DNA of 16,736 nt from Chloroflexota bacterium (GTDB taxonomy: Bacteria; Chloroflexota; UBA6077; CF-72), in assembly GCA_019242065.1 (NCBI GenBank), contig JAFAWJ010000986.1:1-16736 (forward strand). Direction: 5' to 3'. Shown here in pieces: positions 1-7,200 of the stretch (the stretch's first letter is position 1; each line of letters opens with the position of its first letter). The translations under genes were made by a program, and so were the position numbers. Below the pieces are notes generated by a model. The model ran no database searches and was not told the origin of the DNA. It saw only the letters and a list, made by a program, of their open reading frames with translations.

Positions 1-807
1 ATGCCGACCGTTGTTCCGGTGGCGTCAACTACATTCGATTTCACGTGGGTGTACCCGACCGTGGTACCGCGTCCGACCGCGGCGGCAGCCTCGGTGGCGG
101 GGGCCCCGACCGACGCCGCGGCCAGCGAGGCTACCTCGACAACAGCGGACCTGGCCACCACGGCCGCGACCCCGCCGCTAGCCACCGAGTTACCCGATGC
201 GGAGCAGGCATGGTTGAGCCTCACGCCCGAACTCGACGCGACCTGGGGGGTCGACACACCCCTCACGATCCAGATGTTGGATAACTTTCTCACACGCTTC
301 CCTGACTACGCCCCCGCCAGTGACAAACTGTATTCCGCGCTGCTTGCCTACGGCGCCGACCTGCAGCAGGCGGGCGACCCCCAGGCGGCCACAGAAGCGC
401 TGCTGAAGGCGCAGGCGTTGCTGCCTGATCGAGGCGAAGCCGATGCCGCACTCCTGGCCTTGACAGCACCACCGCCCGCCCCACTGGCCTCAGCGGATAC
501 GAGCGATCCCGAGTCCCAGATCGCCGCCGCTGGCCAACCAGACCAGGCCAGTCCGGTGCCATCCGACGCGGTCGCCGCACCCGACGAGGTCGACACCCCC
601 GCGCCACCAGTCCAGGCGGCGCCCCTTCGGGTCGCTGCGCCAACGCCCGCGCCGCAGCCACCGAACAGCCAGGTCCAGCGCCCTGCGCCCACCACGCGGC
701 CCGCCGGGAACGCTGTTCCGGTTGCTCCAGTGGTGGTGCGATCCGCGCCCCAGCCCGCCGCGCCAACTCCGACGAAGGCGCCGTTTGTCGCACCGGTGCA
801 ACGGTGA
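1..807 (+). CDS. Pro/Ala-rich protein with a TPR-like segment (probably 5'-truncated)
   Basis: I cannot name this gene. The reading frame is open from the first base. An ATG is there, but the true start may lie upstream, since the first residues (PTVVP repeated, Pro/Thr/Ala-rich) look like the inside of a linker and there is no signal peptide. Residues about 67-155 form the only ordered part, with a TPR-like pattern: an aromatic-rich helix, then YSALLAYGADLQQAGD, then A..ALLKAQALLPD, resembling C-terminal TPR-like tails of large surface or kinase-linked proteins. Residues 156-268 are again low-complexity Pro/Ala/Val and may be extracellular or wall-spanning. The stop overlaps the next gene's GTG start (GTGA), so the two are probably translationally coupled. 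Coding is convincing from the TPR-like segment and the coupling; function is unknown. Confidence 0.6.
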   Translation: MPTVVPVASTTFDFTWVYPTVVPRPTAAAASVAGAPTDAAASEATSTTADLATTAATPPLATELPDAEQAWLSLTPELDATWGVDTPLTIQMLDNFLTRFPDYAPASDKLYSALLAYGADLQQAGDPQAATEALLKAQALLPDRGEADAALLALTAPPPAPLASADTSDPESQIAAAGQPDQASPVPSDAVAAPDEVDTPAPPVQAAPLRVAAPTPAPQPPNSQVQRPAPTTRPAGNAVPVAPVVVRSAPQPAAPTPTKAPFVAPVQR

Positions 808-2093
808 AGCCGAGGGGAATGGCCTGGCTGGTGCTTGTTGCGCTTTTGAGCGCGCAGGCCGCGGCGGCGCTATTTGCTGCGCCACGAGCCCAGGCAGACA
901 TACTGTCTGATCAGGACACGCTCTCCGAGCAGGACGACAGGGGTCCGAGCAAGCATGACCCCACGCTGGTGCCCGAGCCGCGTGTGTCGCCGTCACCGAC
1001 TGTCGTCGTGCGGTACCTTCCGACACCTACCGTTCGCCCCGCGGCGACTCCAACAAGTGACATCACACCCGTCCCTCCTTCGCCTACAGCAGCGCCGGCT
1101 ACGCGTCCGACGGTGGATCCAATCTCACATGCACCGCCTGCACCACCTGCGCCAGCTCCGCTGACTCCGAGTCAGGTCCCGGACGGCCCTGCGCCGAGGC
1201 AGCCCGCTGCGGTCCTGCCCACACCGCCGCCGACCCTGGCGCCGAGCAAGGATCCTCCCCCGCCTCCACCGCCGACGCAAACCTCGGCACCCAGTTCAGG
1301 TAGCGGTCACCCGGCTCCGCGGCCCGTGCCAACGGCTTCGGTCCCGAAGCAGATCTTTGTGCCGCCACCCGTGCCCGTGACGGCTGCACCGGTCCCCGTT
1401 ATCGTCGCTCCGCCTGCCGCACTACCGCCGCCGCCGGTGGATGCCGCCGCGTTCAGCTTTGGGACCAACTTCCAGACCCTGCAACCCGCGCTGGGAGCCT
1501 TGCTCGGCGACCCTCTTGAAGACGTGCTGGCTGACCCGAGCGGATGCCCAGCCCAGCAGACCACGTCGACCGGCTTGCTCTACGACGATTGCGACACCGG
1601 GTTGGTGGCCTTTGTTGCCACTGACGGGGTGCAACACTGGGGTATCTTGAACGGCCGGTTGCTGCAGTGGACAGATGCCTCAGCCGACCCGCCGCCGAAT
1701 GCGATCGACGTGGCGGCGTCGCAAGCGATATTGCCCACGCCGTGCGGCGACACGCTCGAGCCGGAAAGCGACTCGCCATGCCTGCTTGCGGATAGCGCTC
1801 CGCAGCCCGGCATCCTCAGCACGTCCGGCGAGACCACCGGATACGCCTACAACGCATTCCATCTCAGCAATGACCTCGTGGTTTCACTCTCTCAGTTACC
1901 GGCCGACTACGACCTGTACCTCGCCGACGCCGACGGCAACATCCTGGGGTCTTCGGTCCTGGATGGCATCGCTGACAGGTTCCTGGAGGTCACGGTCGGA
2001 GCGGGCACGTATTACGTATACGTACACGTGGACCCGAGCCGCACGCCGGATCCGAGCACGCCGTACGTGCTGCAAGCGAACCTCCAGCAGTAG
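804..2093 (+). CDS. Secreted proline-rich protein with C-terminal PPC-like domain
   Basis: The 429-residue product begins with a Sec-type signal peptide: MKPRG, a hydrophobic core at about 7-27, and likely cleavage after AQA at 29-31. Residues 52-212 are an extended Pro/Thr/Ala linker with a run of seven prolines. Residues 214-296 form a small domain of unknown type (motifs GVQHWGILNGRLLQW and LLYDDCDTGLVAF). Residues about 346-429 look like a bacterial pre-peptidase C-terminal (PPC) beta-sandwich: YAYNAFHLSNDLVVSLSQL, DYDLYLADADGNILGSS, and GTYYVYV near the end. Four cysteines (248, 263, 314, 326) could form two disulfides outside the cell. PPC domains usually accompany secreted peptidases, but no catalytic domain is present, so a binding or structural surface role is more likely. 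The GTG start overlaps the previous stop. Confidence 0.75.
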   Translation: MKPRGMAWLVLVALLSAQAAAALFAAPRAQADILSDQDTLSEQDDRGPSKHDPTLVPEPRVSPSPTVVVRYLPTPTVRPAATPTSDITPVPPSPTAAPATRPTVDPISHAPPAPPAPAPLTPSQVPDGPAPRQPAAVLPTPPPTLAPSKDPPPPPPPTQTSAPSSGSGHPAPRPVPTASVPKQIFVPPPVPVTAAPVPVIVAPPAALPPPPVDAAAFSFGTNFQTLQPALGALLGDPLEDVLADPSGCPAQQTTSTGLLYDDCDTGLVAFVATDGVQHWGILNGRLLQWTDASADPPPNAIDVAASQAILPTPCGDTLEPESDSPCLLADSAPQPGILSTSGETTGYAYNAFHLSNDLVVSLSQLPADYDLYLADADGNILGSSVLDGIADRFLEVTVGAGTYYVYVHVDPSRTPDPSTPYVLQANLQQ

Positions 2094-2310
2094 CCACCGG
2101 CGCAGCGCATCGGCCGAGCCTGACGCGTCGGGCAGCTAAGCCGTCACACAGCCAACCATCCACCGATGGACATGACACGCTGGCGCCGCTTCGCGTCGTC
2201 CCAGGTTAAGTTAATCACAGTTTTGTAAGCAATGCGTGACAGTGAGCACACGGGCGGCACCGGTGAAGGCCACGAGGTCGACTTGGGGGCGCGCCACACC
2301 CTTGGGTTCG

Positions 2311-2355
2311 GACACGCGGGCGGGATGGCCGGCTTGATCTGGCCCCGCCCGTGTC
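2311..2355 (-). terminator. GC-rich hairpin just downstream of the parB-like gene
   Basis: GACAC plus GGGCGGG (2311-2315 and 2318-2324) pairs with CCCGCCCGTGTC (2344-2355). This is a 12-bp stem with a 2-base bulge, and an inner GGCC/GGCC pair (2327-2330, 2341-2344) could compete with or extend it. It starts 7 bases past the TAA of the minus-strand parB-like gene. There is no T-run on either side, so it is not a classical intrinsic terminator. It could still slow RNA polymerase or protect the 3' end of the message. The rest of 2094-2310 holds only a weak hairpin at 2156-2169 and an AT-richer patch at about 2205-2230; I see no gene there. Confidence 0.4.
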
Positions 2356-2362
2356 AGTTCGC

Positions 2363-3232
2363 TTACTTGCTGCGCTGCCGGCGACTGCCGACGCTGGACT
2401 GCTCCAGTGGCGGGAAGATGGGCGCGCGTACTTCGGTTGGCGCGCGGCCCATGATTGCCAGGTCCTGGAACAGTATCCGCAGCTCGCGTCGATCGCTTTC
2501 GGTGAGCTGGTCAGCACGTAGGGCGCGGAGCTCGAGGCGGACCTTACGTAAGCGCCCTGTCAGCCCGGGTTCGCGTTCCGGGTGATTCGCCGCGAATCGA
2601 CCCTTGCCACGCGCGGCGGCGCGAACCTGCTGCCGATCCCATTGCTCCTCGATCGCCAGGCTGAGGAGCTTGTTGCGCGTGCGCTCGTCGAGGCCGAGCA
2701 GCTCCTCGGCGGCCGAGATCGACAGCTGATCGGACAGCACAGCGGGCGCCAGAAGCGGATCGTCGAAGACGCGCAAGCGCTTGGACACGTACGCCTGCGA
2801 GCGTTTTACCGCGCAGGCAACCTGACGCGTCGTCCAGCCACGGACACGTACCAGCGCTTCGAGCGCGGCTGCCTCTTCGGTCGGATGCAAGTCGCGACGC
2901 TGCAGGTTTTCGACCAGCCCGAGCACGGGCGCTTCAAGCTGAGCGTCGGACCGTATGACCGCTGGCACGGTGGTCCAACCGAGCTCAGTCACCGCGGCGA
3001 AACGTCGGTGGCCAGCGATCAGCTCGTAGCGCGCTCCGCGCCGACGGCGGACCACAATGGGCTGCAGCAGTCCGTGCGCGGCGATCGATTGCACCAACTC
3101 CTCGATGACCAGGGCGCGTCGAGGGTTGTTACCTGTGACCACGATCGAGCTCAGGGCCAAAAGCTCGATCTTCGATCCGTTGCCTGCATGAGTCACGCCG
3201 TTCGTGGTCGACGCCTTTGCCCCCGTATCCAT
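2363..3232 (-). CDS. ParB/RepB/Spo0J-family DNA-binding protein, no ParA partner in window
   Basis: This 289-residue protein has the order of a ParB family member. The N-terminal domain has NPRR at 36-39, the nucleotide-binding box GHRRFAA at 74-80 and ENLQRRDLHPTEEA at 108-121. A helix-turn-helix follows at about 131-156 (TTRQVACAVKRSQAYVSKRL), and the C-terminal part is basic. Family knowledge: ParB proteins are CTP-dependent clamps that load at parS, and homologues also act as transcription factors. The second box reads GHRR where canonical chromosomal ParB has GERR. No parA gene or full parS palindrome is in the window, so an orphan regulator or nucleoid protein is as likely as a partition protein. 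The start is supported by GGAGG at 3244-3240, 7 bases before the ATG. It diverges from the GAF-like gene. Confidence 0.88.
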   Translation of the reverse strand: MDTGAKASTTNGVTHAGNGSKIELLALSSIVVTGNNPRRALVIEELVQSIAAHGLLQPIVVRRRRGARYELIAGHRRFAAVTELGWTTVPAVIRSDAQLEAPVLGLVENLQRRDLHPTEEAAALEALVRVRGWTTRQVACAVKRSQAYVSKRLRVFDDPLLAPAVLSDQLSISAAEELLGLDERTRNKLLSLAIEEQWDRQQVRAAARGKGRFAANHPEREPGLTGRLRKVRLELRALRADQLTESDRRELRILFQDLAIMGRAPTEVRAPIFPPLEQSSVGSRRQRSK

Positions 3233-3277
3233 ATCCTTCCCTCCCGTCCCGTCACCGAGTGTTCGTCAAGCGCTCTA

Positions 3278-3340
3278 GGATCCAGTTTGGATCACAATTG
3301 TAACGACCCCGCAGAATCTTGTAACGGCCTCGTGGGTAAC
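3278..3340. promoter_or_regulatory. Operator-like repeat cluster between divergent parB-like and GAF-like genes
   Basis: An 11-base repeat, TTGTAACGACC (3298-3308) and TTGTAACGGCC (3319-3329), recurs with a 21-base period, two turns of B-DNA. A third GTAAC occurs at 3336-3340. The first copy begins inside a perfect palindrome, ACAATTGT (3294-3301). Just left of it, GGATC is repeated at 3278-3282 and 3289-3293, 11 bases apart, and GATCC/GGATC also forms an inverted repeat with a 5-base spacer. Such helically phased repeats are typical of a cooperatively bound regulator; which protein binds is not shown. Confidence 0.45.
3297..3325 (-). promoter_or_regulatory. Candidate sigma70-type promoter for the parB-like gene
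   Basis: Read on the minus strand, GTTACA (3325-3320) is followed after 17 bases by TACAAT (3302-3297). The -10 matches consensus at five of six positions and the -35 at four of six, with ideal spacing. It would start transcription near 3290, leaving a leader of about 58 bases before the ATG at 3232. Both hexamers lie inside the two TTGTAACGRCC repeats, so a protein bound there would block RNA polymerase. Confidence 0.45.
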
Positions 3341-3434
3341 TGAGCTATTGTCGCCCGGGTGGCGTCCGAGTGTGTAAACAGCTCAAGAGACAGCGTCACA
3401 GATTCGGAACAGAATCCGTTTTTGAAAGTGTTCG

Positions 3435-4028
3435 ATGCTCACCGCCCTGCACAAGTCTCGTGAAACGCGCCTGCACAGCCTGCGTGTGTCTGCCGCGGCG
3501 CGTGCGATGGCAAGCGCATCACGCCTGTTCAGTGGCGCGGCCGAGCCAGCACTCATACTTCAAAATGCCGCGGCCGAGTTGGCCGAGCGACCCGGAAGCT
3601 TGTGTGTCCTGTCGCTGATGAGCCATGAGACCCAGCGGTTGTGGCCCGTGGCCGTCGAGTACGCCGGGCGGTGCCCGGCGTACCTGTTGCGCGGGCTGGT
3701 TGCGCGGACGCGGCCGCTCGCGGTGGACGCGTTCAGTCGATCGGCCCAACGCGGCCGGCATGCGATTCGCGTACCGATCGCGGCGCCTCAGCAGCTTCGG
3801 ATGTGGTTTCCGCGTCCGTACTGGCGGTACGCCGACAGGGTCACGGTGGCCGAAGTGCTCGCCGCGCCGATGGTCCATCACGAGCAGGTCGTAGGCACCA
3901 TCCTGCTGCTGCGCGAATCGGGCCAGCGCGCCTACCGCGACACCGACGAGCACTACGTGGCTGAGTTGGCGCGCCGCCTGGGATTGATGATCGGCGGCCT
4001 CGGGGCCGGCTCGCCGGCTCTGAGTTAG
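3435..4028 (+). CDS. Small GAF-like sensor protein
   Basis: This 197-residue soluble protein is mostly one GAF-like domain. Residues about 35-65 give a first helix and strand (ALILQNAAAELAERPGSLCVLSLM). The end has the usual GAF close, VLAAPMVHHEQVVGTILLLRE at 141-161, then YRDTDEHYVAELARRLGLMI (167-186), the typical 'D...L..LA..la' helix. GAF domains bind small ligands such as cyclic nucleotides or haem, or act in protein contacts. No output domain (kinase, cyclase, HTH) is fused, so it probably signals through a partner. Residues 1-34 are basic and helical. The ATG lacks a strong ribosome site (GAAAG 6 bases upstream is weak), and an internal ATG exists at residue 25. It diverges from the parB-like gene over 202 bases containing phased repeats. 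Confidence 0.7.
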   Translation: MLTALHKSRETRLHSLRVSAAARAMASASRLFSGAAEPALILQNAAAELAERPGSLCVLSLMSHETQRLWPVAVEYAGRCPAYLLRGLVARTRPLAVDAFSRSAQRGRHAIRVPIAAPQQLRMWFPRPYWRYADRVTVAEVLAAPMVHHEQVVGTILLLRESGQRAYRDTDEHYVAELARRLGLMIGGLGAGSPALS

Positions 4029-4070
4029 CCTGGCACTTTTCGCACGGCAAACTTATGTCAATCTGCACGT

Positions 4071-5159
4071 ATGTGTGGCGACCCCACCCATGTGAGCGGT
4101 ACATTGGGATCAGTGCGCCTCCTCAATCTCTCACGCGGCGCCGCCGGGCCGGACCTGCCCTCCGCGGCCATCGTCTGTCACGACGTGCGCAACCCGTCCC
4201 AGCGCAGCGAGATCCTCGCGCGCAAAGGCAGCAGCGTGCACGCGGATGGCGTGCGCGAGCTTCTGGCCCGCGGTGTGACCGAGCTCCACCTCGCGCTGCC
4301 CGACCTCGACGACGTCTCCGAGGACGCGGCCGCCACTCGCATGGCCACGGCCGTTGCCGGCCCTGGTGTGACCTTCGAGGCGGCGCATTTCGGTCAGACG
4401 AGCCTGCTGAGCACCGAGCGCGGCCTGCTGCGCGTGGACGGCGACGCCGTCGACCGCATCAATCGCTTCGACGGGGTGCTGCTGCTCACTGCAGAGCCCG
4501 ATCGACCGGTCGACGCGGGCACGACGCTGGGCGTCGTGAAATGCGCCCCGCTGTTCCTGAGCGAAGCGACCCTGGCCAGCGTGGCCGACGTGGCACACGC
4601 GGACGGACCTATCGTCGACGTCCAGCCTTTTCAGATGCGGCGCTTCGCGTTGCTGGCGCCGAGTGCACGTCTGCGCGGCGGCGCCTTCGAGCAGGCCCGC
4701 GCCGCGCTCGCCGGCGCCCTGGAGTGGTACGGCTCGTCGCTGAACGAGGTCATCGGCGCGGAGGCCGACGTCGCGTCGCTGGCGGCCGCGTACCAGACCG
4801 TGCGTCACGCGGGCGCGGAATTCATCCTGGCGGCGGGCGCCTCGGGCACCGATCCCCTCGACGTCGTCTTCGAGGGTCTGCGCCAGGCGGGTGGCGAGGT
4901 GATGCAGATGGGCATCCCCGCCGAACCTGGCACGGCGTGCTGGATTGGTCGGCTCGGTCCGGTGCCGGTGCTCGGCCTGGCATCGTGCGAGCTGTTCGGG
5001 CGGCCGGGCGCGCTCGACCTGCTGCTCCCGCGGTTGCTGACGGGCGCGACGCTGGATCGCGATCTCATGCGTGGACTGGCCGTCGGCGGCTTGCTGCAAG
5101 GGCCGTCGCGCATTGCGCCGTATCACGCCCCGCACCTGTCCTCGACCGAGCGGGATTAG
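4071..5159 (+). CDS. MoeA/MoCF-type molybdopterin-binding protein
   Basis: The 362-residue product matches the group of molybdopterin-binding proteins often annotated beside molybdenum hydroxylases. It has an N-terminal SAF-like part (AAIVCHDVRNP at 32-42, ILARKGSSVHADGV at 48-61), a middle region ending VVKCAPLFLSEATL (155-168), and a C-terminal MoCF-fold half. There, ILAAGASGTDPLDVVFEGL (252-270) and GIPAEPGTACWIGRLGPVPVLGLASC (281-306) correspond to the glycine-rich cofactor loops of MoeA/MogA. The expected role is binding or handling the molybdenum cofactor in the cytoplasm; exact chemistry is not established for this group. No molybdoenzyme or other moa/moe gene is present. The start is uncertain: the ATG at 4071 has no ribosome site, and an in-frame GTG at 4113, behind a weak GGGAT, would give a more usual N-terminus. 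It ends 4 bases before the dehydrogenase gene. Confidence 0.78.
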   Translation: MCGDPTHVSGTLGSVRLLNLSRGAAGPDLPSAAIVCHDVRNPSQRSEILARKGSSVHADGVRELLARGVTELHLALPDLDDVSEDAAATRMATAVAGPGVTFEAAHFGQTSLLSTERGLLRVDGDAVDRINRFDGVLLLTAEPDRPVDAGTTLGVVKCAPLFLSEATLASVADVAHADGPIVDVQPFQMRRFALLAPSARLRGGAFEQARAALAGALEWYGSSLNEVIGAEADVASLAAAYQTVRHAGAEFILAAGASGTDPLDVVFEGLRQAGGEVMQMGIPAEPGTACWIGRLGPVPVLGLASCELFGRPGALDLLLPRLLTGATLDRDLMRGLAVGGLLQGPSRIAPYHAPHLSSTERD

Positions 5160-5163
5160 CCAG

Positions 5164-6249
5164 ATGCCAGTCGACAGTCAGGCGGTCATCACCTGGGAAG
5201 CTGAAGCGGCGGTCCACCCGGAGCCCATCCAGGTCGACGACCCCGGTCCCGGCGAGATTCTGGTGCGCATCCTGGCCAGTGGCGTGTGTCACACCGACCT
5301 CCACGTACGTGACGGCAAGATCGGTACTCCGCCCATCCTGCTCGGTCACGAGGGCGCCGCCATCGTCGAGGCTGTCGGCGAGGGCGTCGAGCAACCTCGT
5401 GTCGGCGACTACGTCATCCTCGCCTGGCGGGCGCCGTGTGGCACGTGCCGCTTCTGTCGTCGCGGACTCCTGCATCTGTGCTCGGCAAGCCTGAATGCCA
5501 AACCGCGCCAGCACACCCCGTCTGGCGTGTTTCCGCCACCCATCCTGGGCATCGGCACGTTCGCGACGCATACGGTCGTCGCGGCTGGTCAGGCAATTCC
5601 AGTCAGCCAGGCCATCGGGGCGCCCGAAGCCTGCTTGATCGGCTGCGGCGTGATGACCGGGATCGGTGCGGCGTGGTACACGGCTGGCGTTCGAGCCGGC
5701 AGCAGCGTCGCCGTGTTCGGTTGCGGCACCGTCGGCACCAGCGTCATCCAGGGCGCCCGACTGGCGCATGCCACGCGCATCATCGCGGTGGACCTGGAGC
5801 CGCGGAAGCTCGAGTGGGCACGGCAGTTCGGGGCAACCGACACCATCGACGCCTCCCAAGGCGACGTCGTCGAGCAGATCAAGGCGCTCACCGGCGGCTA
5901 CGGCGTGGACTACGCCTTCGAATGCGTCGGGTCCGCGCAGGTCTTGCAGCAGGTGCTGGCGTGTCGCGACCTGGCGGGCATCGCGACGCTCATCGGCGTT
6001 GCCGGTCGTGACTCCACGATCACCCTGGAGCTGCCTCGGTACTTTGACCTGGGTGGCTCGTTGCGGGTCAGCTGGTATGGCGACTGCTTGCCGACACGCG
6101 ACTTCCCCCTGCTCGTGGACCTGTATCTGCGCGGCGACCTGCTTCTCAGTGAGCTGATTACGCAGCGGGTGTCGCTGGACGAGGTCGACTCGGCCTTCGC
6201 GGCGATGCAGCGCGGCGAGACACTCAAGAGCGTCATCGTCTTCGACTGA
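5164..6249 (+). CDS. Zinc-dependent alcohol dehydrogenase, S-(hydroxymethyl)mycothiol dehydrogenase-like
   Basis: A 361-residue medium-chain dehydrogenase with all expected sites. Catalytic zinc ligands are Cys42 (GVCHTDLH), His62-Glu63 (GHEG) and Cys161 (GCGVMTG). The structural zinc set is C92-x2-C95-x2-C98-x7-C106. The NAD loop is GCGTVG (186-191), with Asp210 at the end of the second strand indicating NAD(H) preference. The C-terminal stretch SWYGDCLPTRDFPLLVDLYL and the 110-130 region most resemble class III-type enzymes that oxidise thiol-formaldehyde adducts, as in mycothiol-dependent formaldehyde dehydrogenase. The thiol substrate is a guess, since no mycothiol genes are here, and a plain alcohol or aldehyde is possible. 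The ATG at 5164, 4 bases after the upstream stop, is preferred over an in-frame ATG at 5071, which would add 31 unrelated residues and overlap the neighbour. Confidence 0.88.
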   Translation: MPVDSQAVITWEAEAAVHPEPIQVDDPGPGEILVRILASGVCHTDLHVRDGKIGTPPILLGHEGAAIVEAVGEGVEQPRVGDYVILAWRAPCGTCRFCRRGLLHLCSASLNAKPRQHTPSGVFPPPILGIGTFATHTVVAAGQAIPVSQAIGAPEACLIGCGVMTGIGAAWYTAGVRAGSSVAVFGCGTVGTSVIQGARLAHATRIIAVDLEPRKLEWARQFGATDTIDASQGDVVEQIKALTGGYGVDYAFECVGSAQVLQQVLACRDLAGIATLIGVAGRDSTITLELPRYFDLGGSLRVSWYGDCLPTRDFPLLVDLYLRGDLLLSELITQRVSLDEVDSAFAAMQRGETLKSVIVFD

Positions 6250-6318
6250 ACACTGGTGACCTGGGGGACAATCACGGTCGAGGACGTCGAGATCGTCAAA
6301 CACGCGCCAGCCCAGTAG
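6250..6318 (+). other. In-frame open tail after the dehydrogenase stop codon
   Basis: Directly after the TGA of the dehydrogenase, the same frame stays open for 22 codons to a TAG at 6316-6318. A GTG at 6256 would encode VTWGTITVEDVEIVKHAPAQ. The peptide has a protein-like, beta-strand-like composition but is too short to assign. It could be the remnant of a longer C-terminus, of a lost gene, or chance. No terminator hairpin is visible between 6250 and 6357. Confidence 0.2.
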
Positions 6319-6357
6319 CCATCAAGAATCCATCACGCGCCGCGTACACTTGTGCCG

Positions 6358-7179
6358 ATGTTTCGACTCGCCACCGCTGGACTGCTCGGCGCTGCACTCC
6401 TGGCATTCGCTCCGCTTGCCAGCGCCCAGACCGCGCAGCCCGCGCCGACCACCGCCATCCCGCCTGTGCCCGGCGTCCTGGTCGGCCAGATGCCCGTCAC
6501 CGACACCACCTGGAACTTTTCCAGCAACCTCCCGGACCTCGGCGGACCCTGGGGCAGCGTCATGGTCACCAACACCAACTGCACCACCCCGTATCGCCCA
6601 GGCACCGCCCAGGCCGGCGCCGTCATTTTCACCGCGCCACTCACTCCAGGCATTCCCAGCACCGGCAACCTCCAGGCGTTCACCGGCTCCAGCGCGACCG
6701 GTCAGGTCAAGGTCCTGCCGATGGCCGACTCCGGCGGCGTGAACGTAACCGCCAACTTGAGCAACCTCGAGCCGTCAGTCCAGGGCACAACGCTCACCGT
6801 GTGCCTGACGCTGACCGCGCTACCACCCATGCTGGCGGACATCAACGTGGGCCAGCAGCGCGTCGCCGCCAACAACTTCGACGTGACTGGCGTCGCGACG
6901 GCGACCACTGATGGCGACCAGCCGCTCATCGGAATTTCAGGCACGCAGACCACGGCCGACGGGACAAACCGCCAGTGGACGCTGTTCTTTCTTGGCGATC
7001 AGTACCTGGGGAGTGACACCACCACTCCAAGTCTTGCGCCGCTGCAGTTGATTGGCAGCCCCGGGCCGGATCAGTTGTCGGTGACGTATACCGATCCGGC
7101 CGGTGGCCAGCCCGTGACAATCACGTACACACTGTCGAATGGAGCCCTGAACGCCAGTGGCACGCCGCCCGGCCACTGA
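6358..7179 (+). CDS. Secreted protein with a C-terminal LppP/LprE-like segment
   Basis: A 273-residue exported protein. Residues 1-23 are a clean Sec signal peptide (MFRLATAGLLGAALLAFAPL, then ASA) with cleavage before Gln24; there is no lipobox cysteine. The mature part is Thr/Asn/Gly-rich and probably all-beta, with only two cysteines (in NTNCTT and LTVCLTL) that could pair. Near the end, WTLFFLGDQYLGSDTTTP followed by DQLSVTYTDP (about 207-247) resembles the C-terminal pattern of the mycobacterial LppP/LprE lipoprotein family (LFF...YLGT.T, then VTV.Y). This match is weak and from memory. Function is unknown. An in-frame GTG at 6352 would add two residues; the ATG at 6358 fits better. The PrsW-like gene starts 21 bases downstream, suggesting co-transcription. 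Confidence 0.65.
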   Translation: MFRLATAGLLGAALLAFAPLASAQTAQPAPTTAIPPVPGVLVGQMPVTDTTWNFSSNLPDLGGPWGSVMVTNTNCTTPYRPGTAQAGAVIFTAPLTPGIPSTGNLQAFTGSSATGQVKVLPMADSGGVNVTANLSNLEPSVQGTTLTVCLTLTALPPMLADINVGQQRVAANNFDVTGVATATTDGDQPLIGISGTQTTADGTNRQWTLFFLGDQYLGSDTTTPSLAPLQLIGSPGPDQLSVTYTDPAGGQPVTITYTLSNGALNASGTPPGH

Positions 7180-7200
7180 CGCACCGACCCCAAGCCCGGC

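Noticed and set aside
37..52. TTTCACGTG resembling half of the parS palindrome TGTTTCACGTGAAACA
   Set aside because: Only the left half and centre match; the right arm reads GGGTG, and the site lies inside a coding region far from the parB-like gene. A chance match is likely.
950..1440. Possible tandem DNA repeats in the proline-rich region
   Set aside because: The repetition is compositional (Pro/Thr/Ala codons) without a fixed repeat unit at the DNA level.
2582..3343. A 253-codon plus-strand reading over the parB-like gene
   Set aside because: It mirrors the ParB codons, has no domain motifs, and would remove the shared promoter region.
3401..3423. CGGA/TCCG hairpin (3405-3418) followed by TTTTT just before the GAF gene
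   Set aside because: The stem is only 4 bp (or 5 bp in the GATTC/GAATC register), too weak for an attenuator without further support.
5071..5163. Earlier in-frame ATG for the dehydrogenase
   Set aside because: It would add 31 residues unlike the family and overlap the upstream gene by 89 bases; the ATG at 5164 gives a normal N-terminus.
4055..5494. A 479-codon plus-strand reading in another frame over the molybdopterin gene
   Set aside because: Arg-rich and low-complexity, typical of an out-of-frame shadow; the overlapping frame contains MoeA-type motifs.
4131..6303. Long minus-strand readings (4131-5135 and 5065-6303) opposite the molybdopterin and dehydrogenase genes
   Set aside because: Composition is Arg/His/Gln-rich as expected for antisense frames of GC-rich genes, while the plus strand shows clear family motifs.
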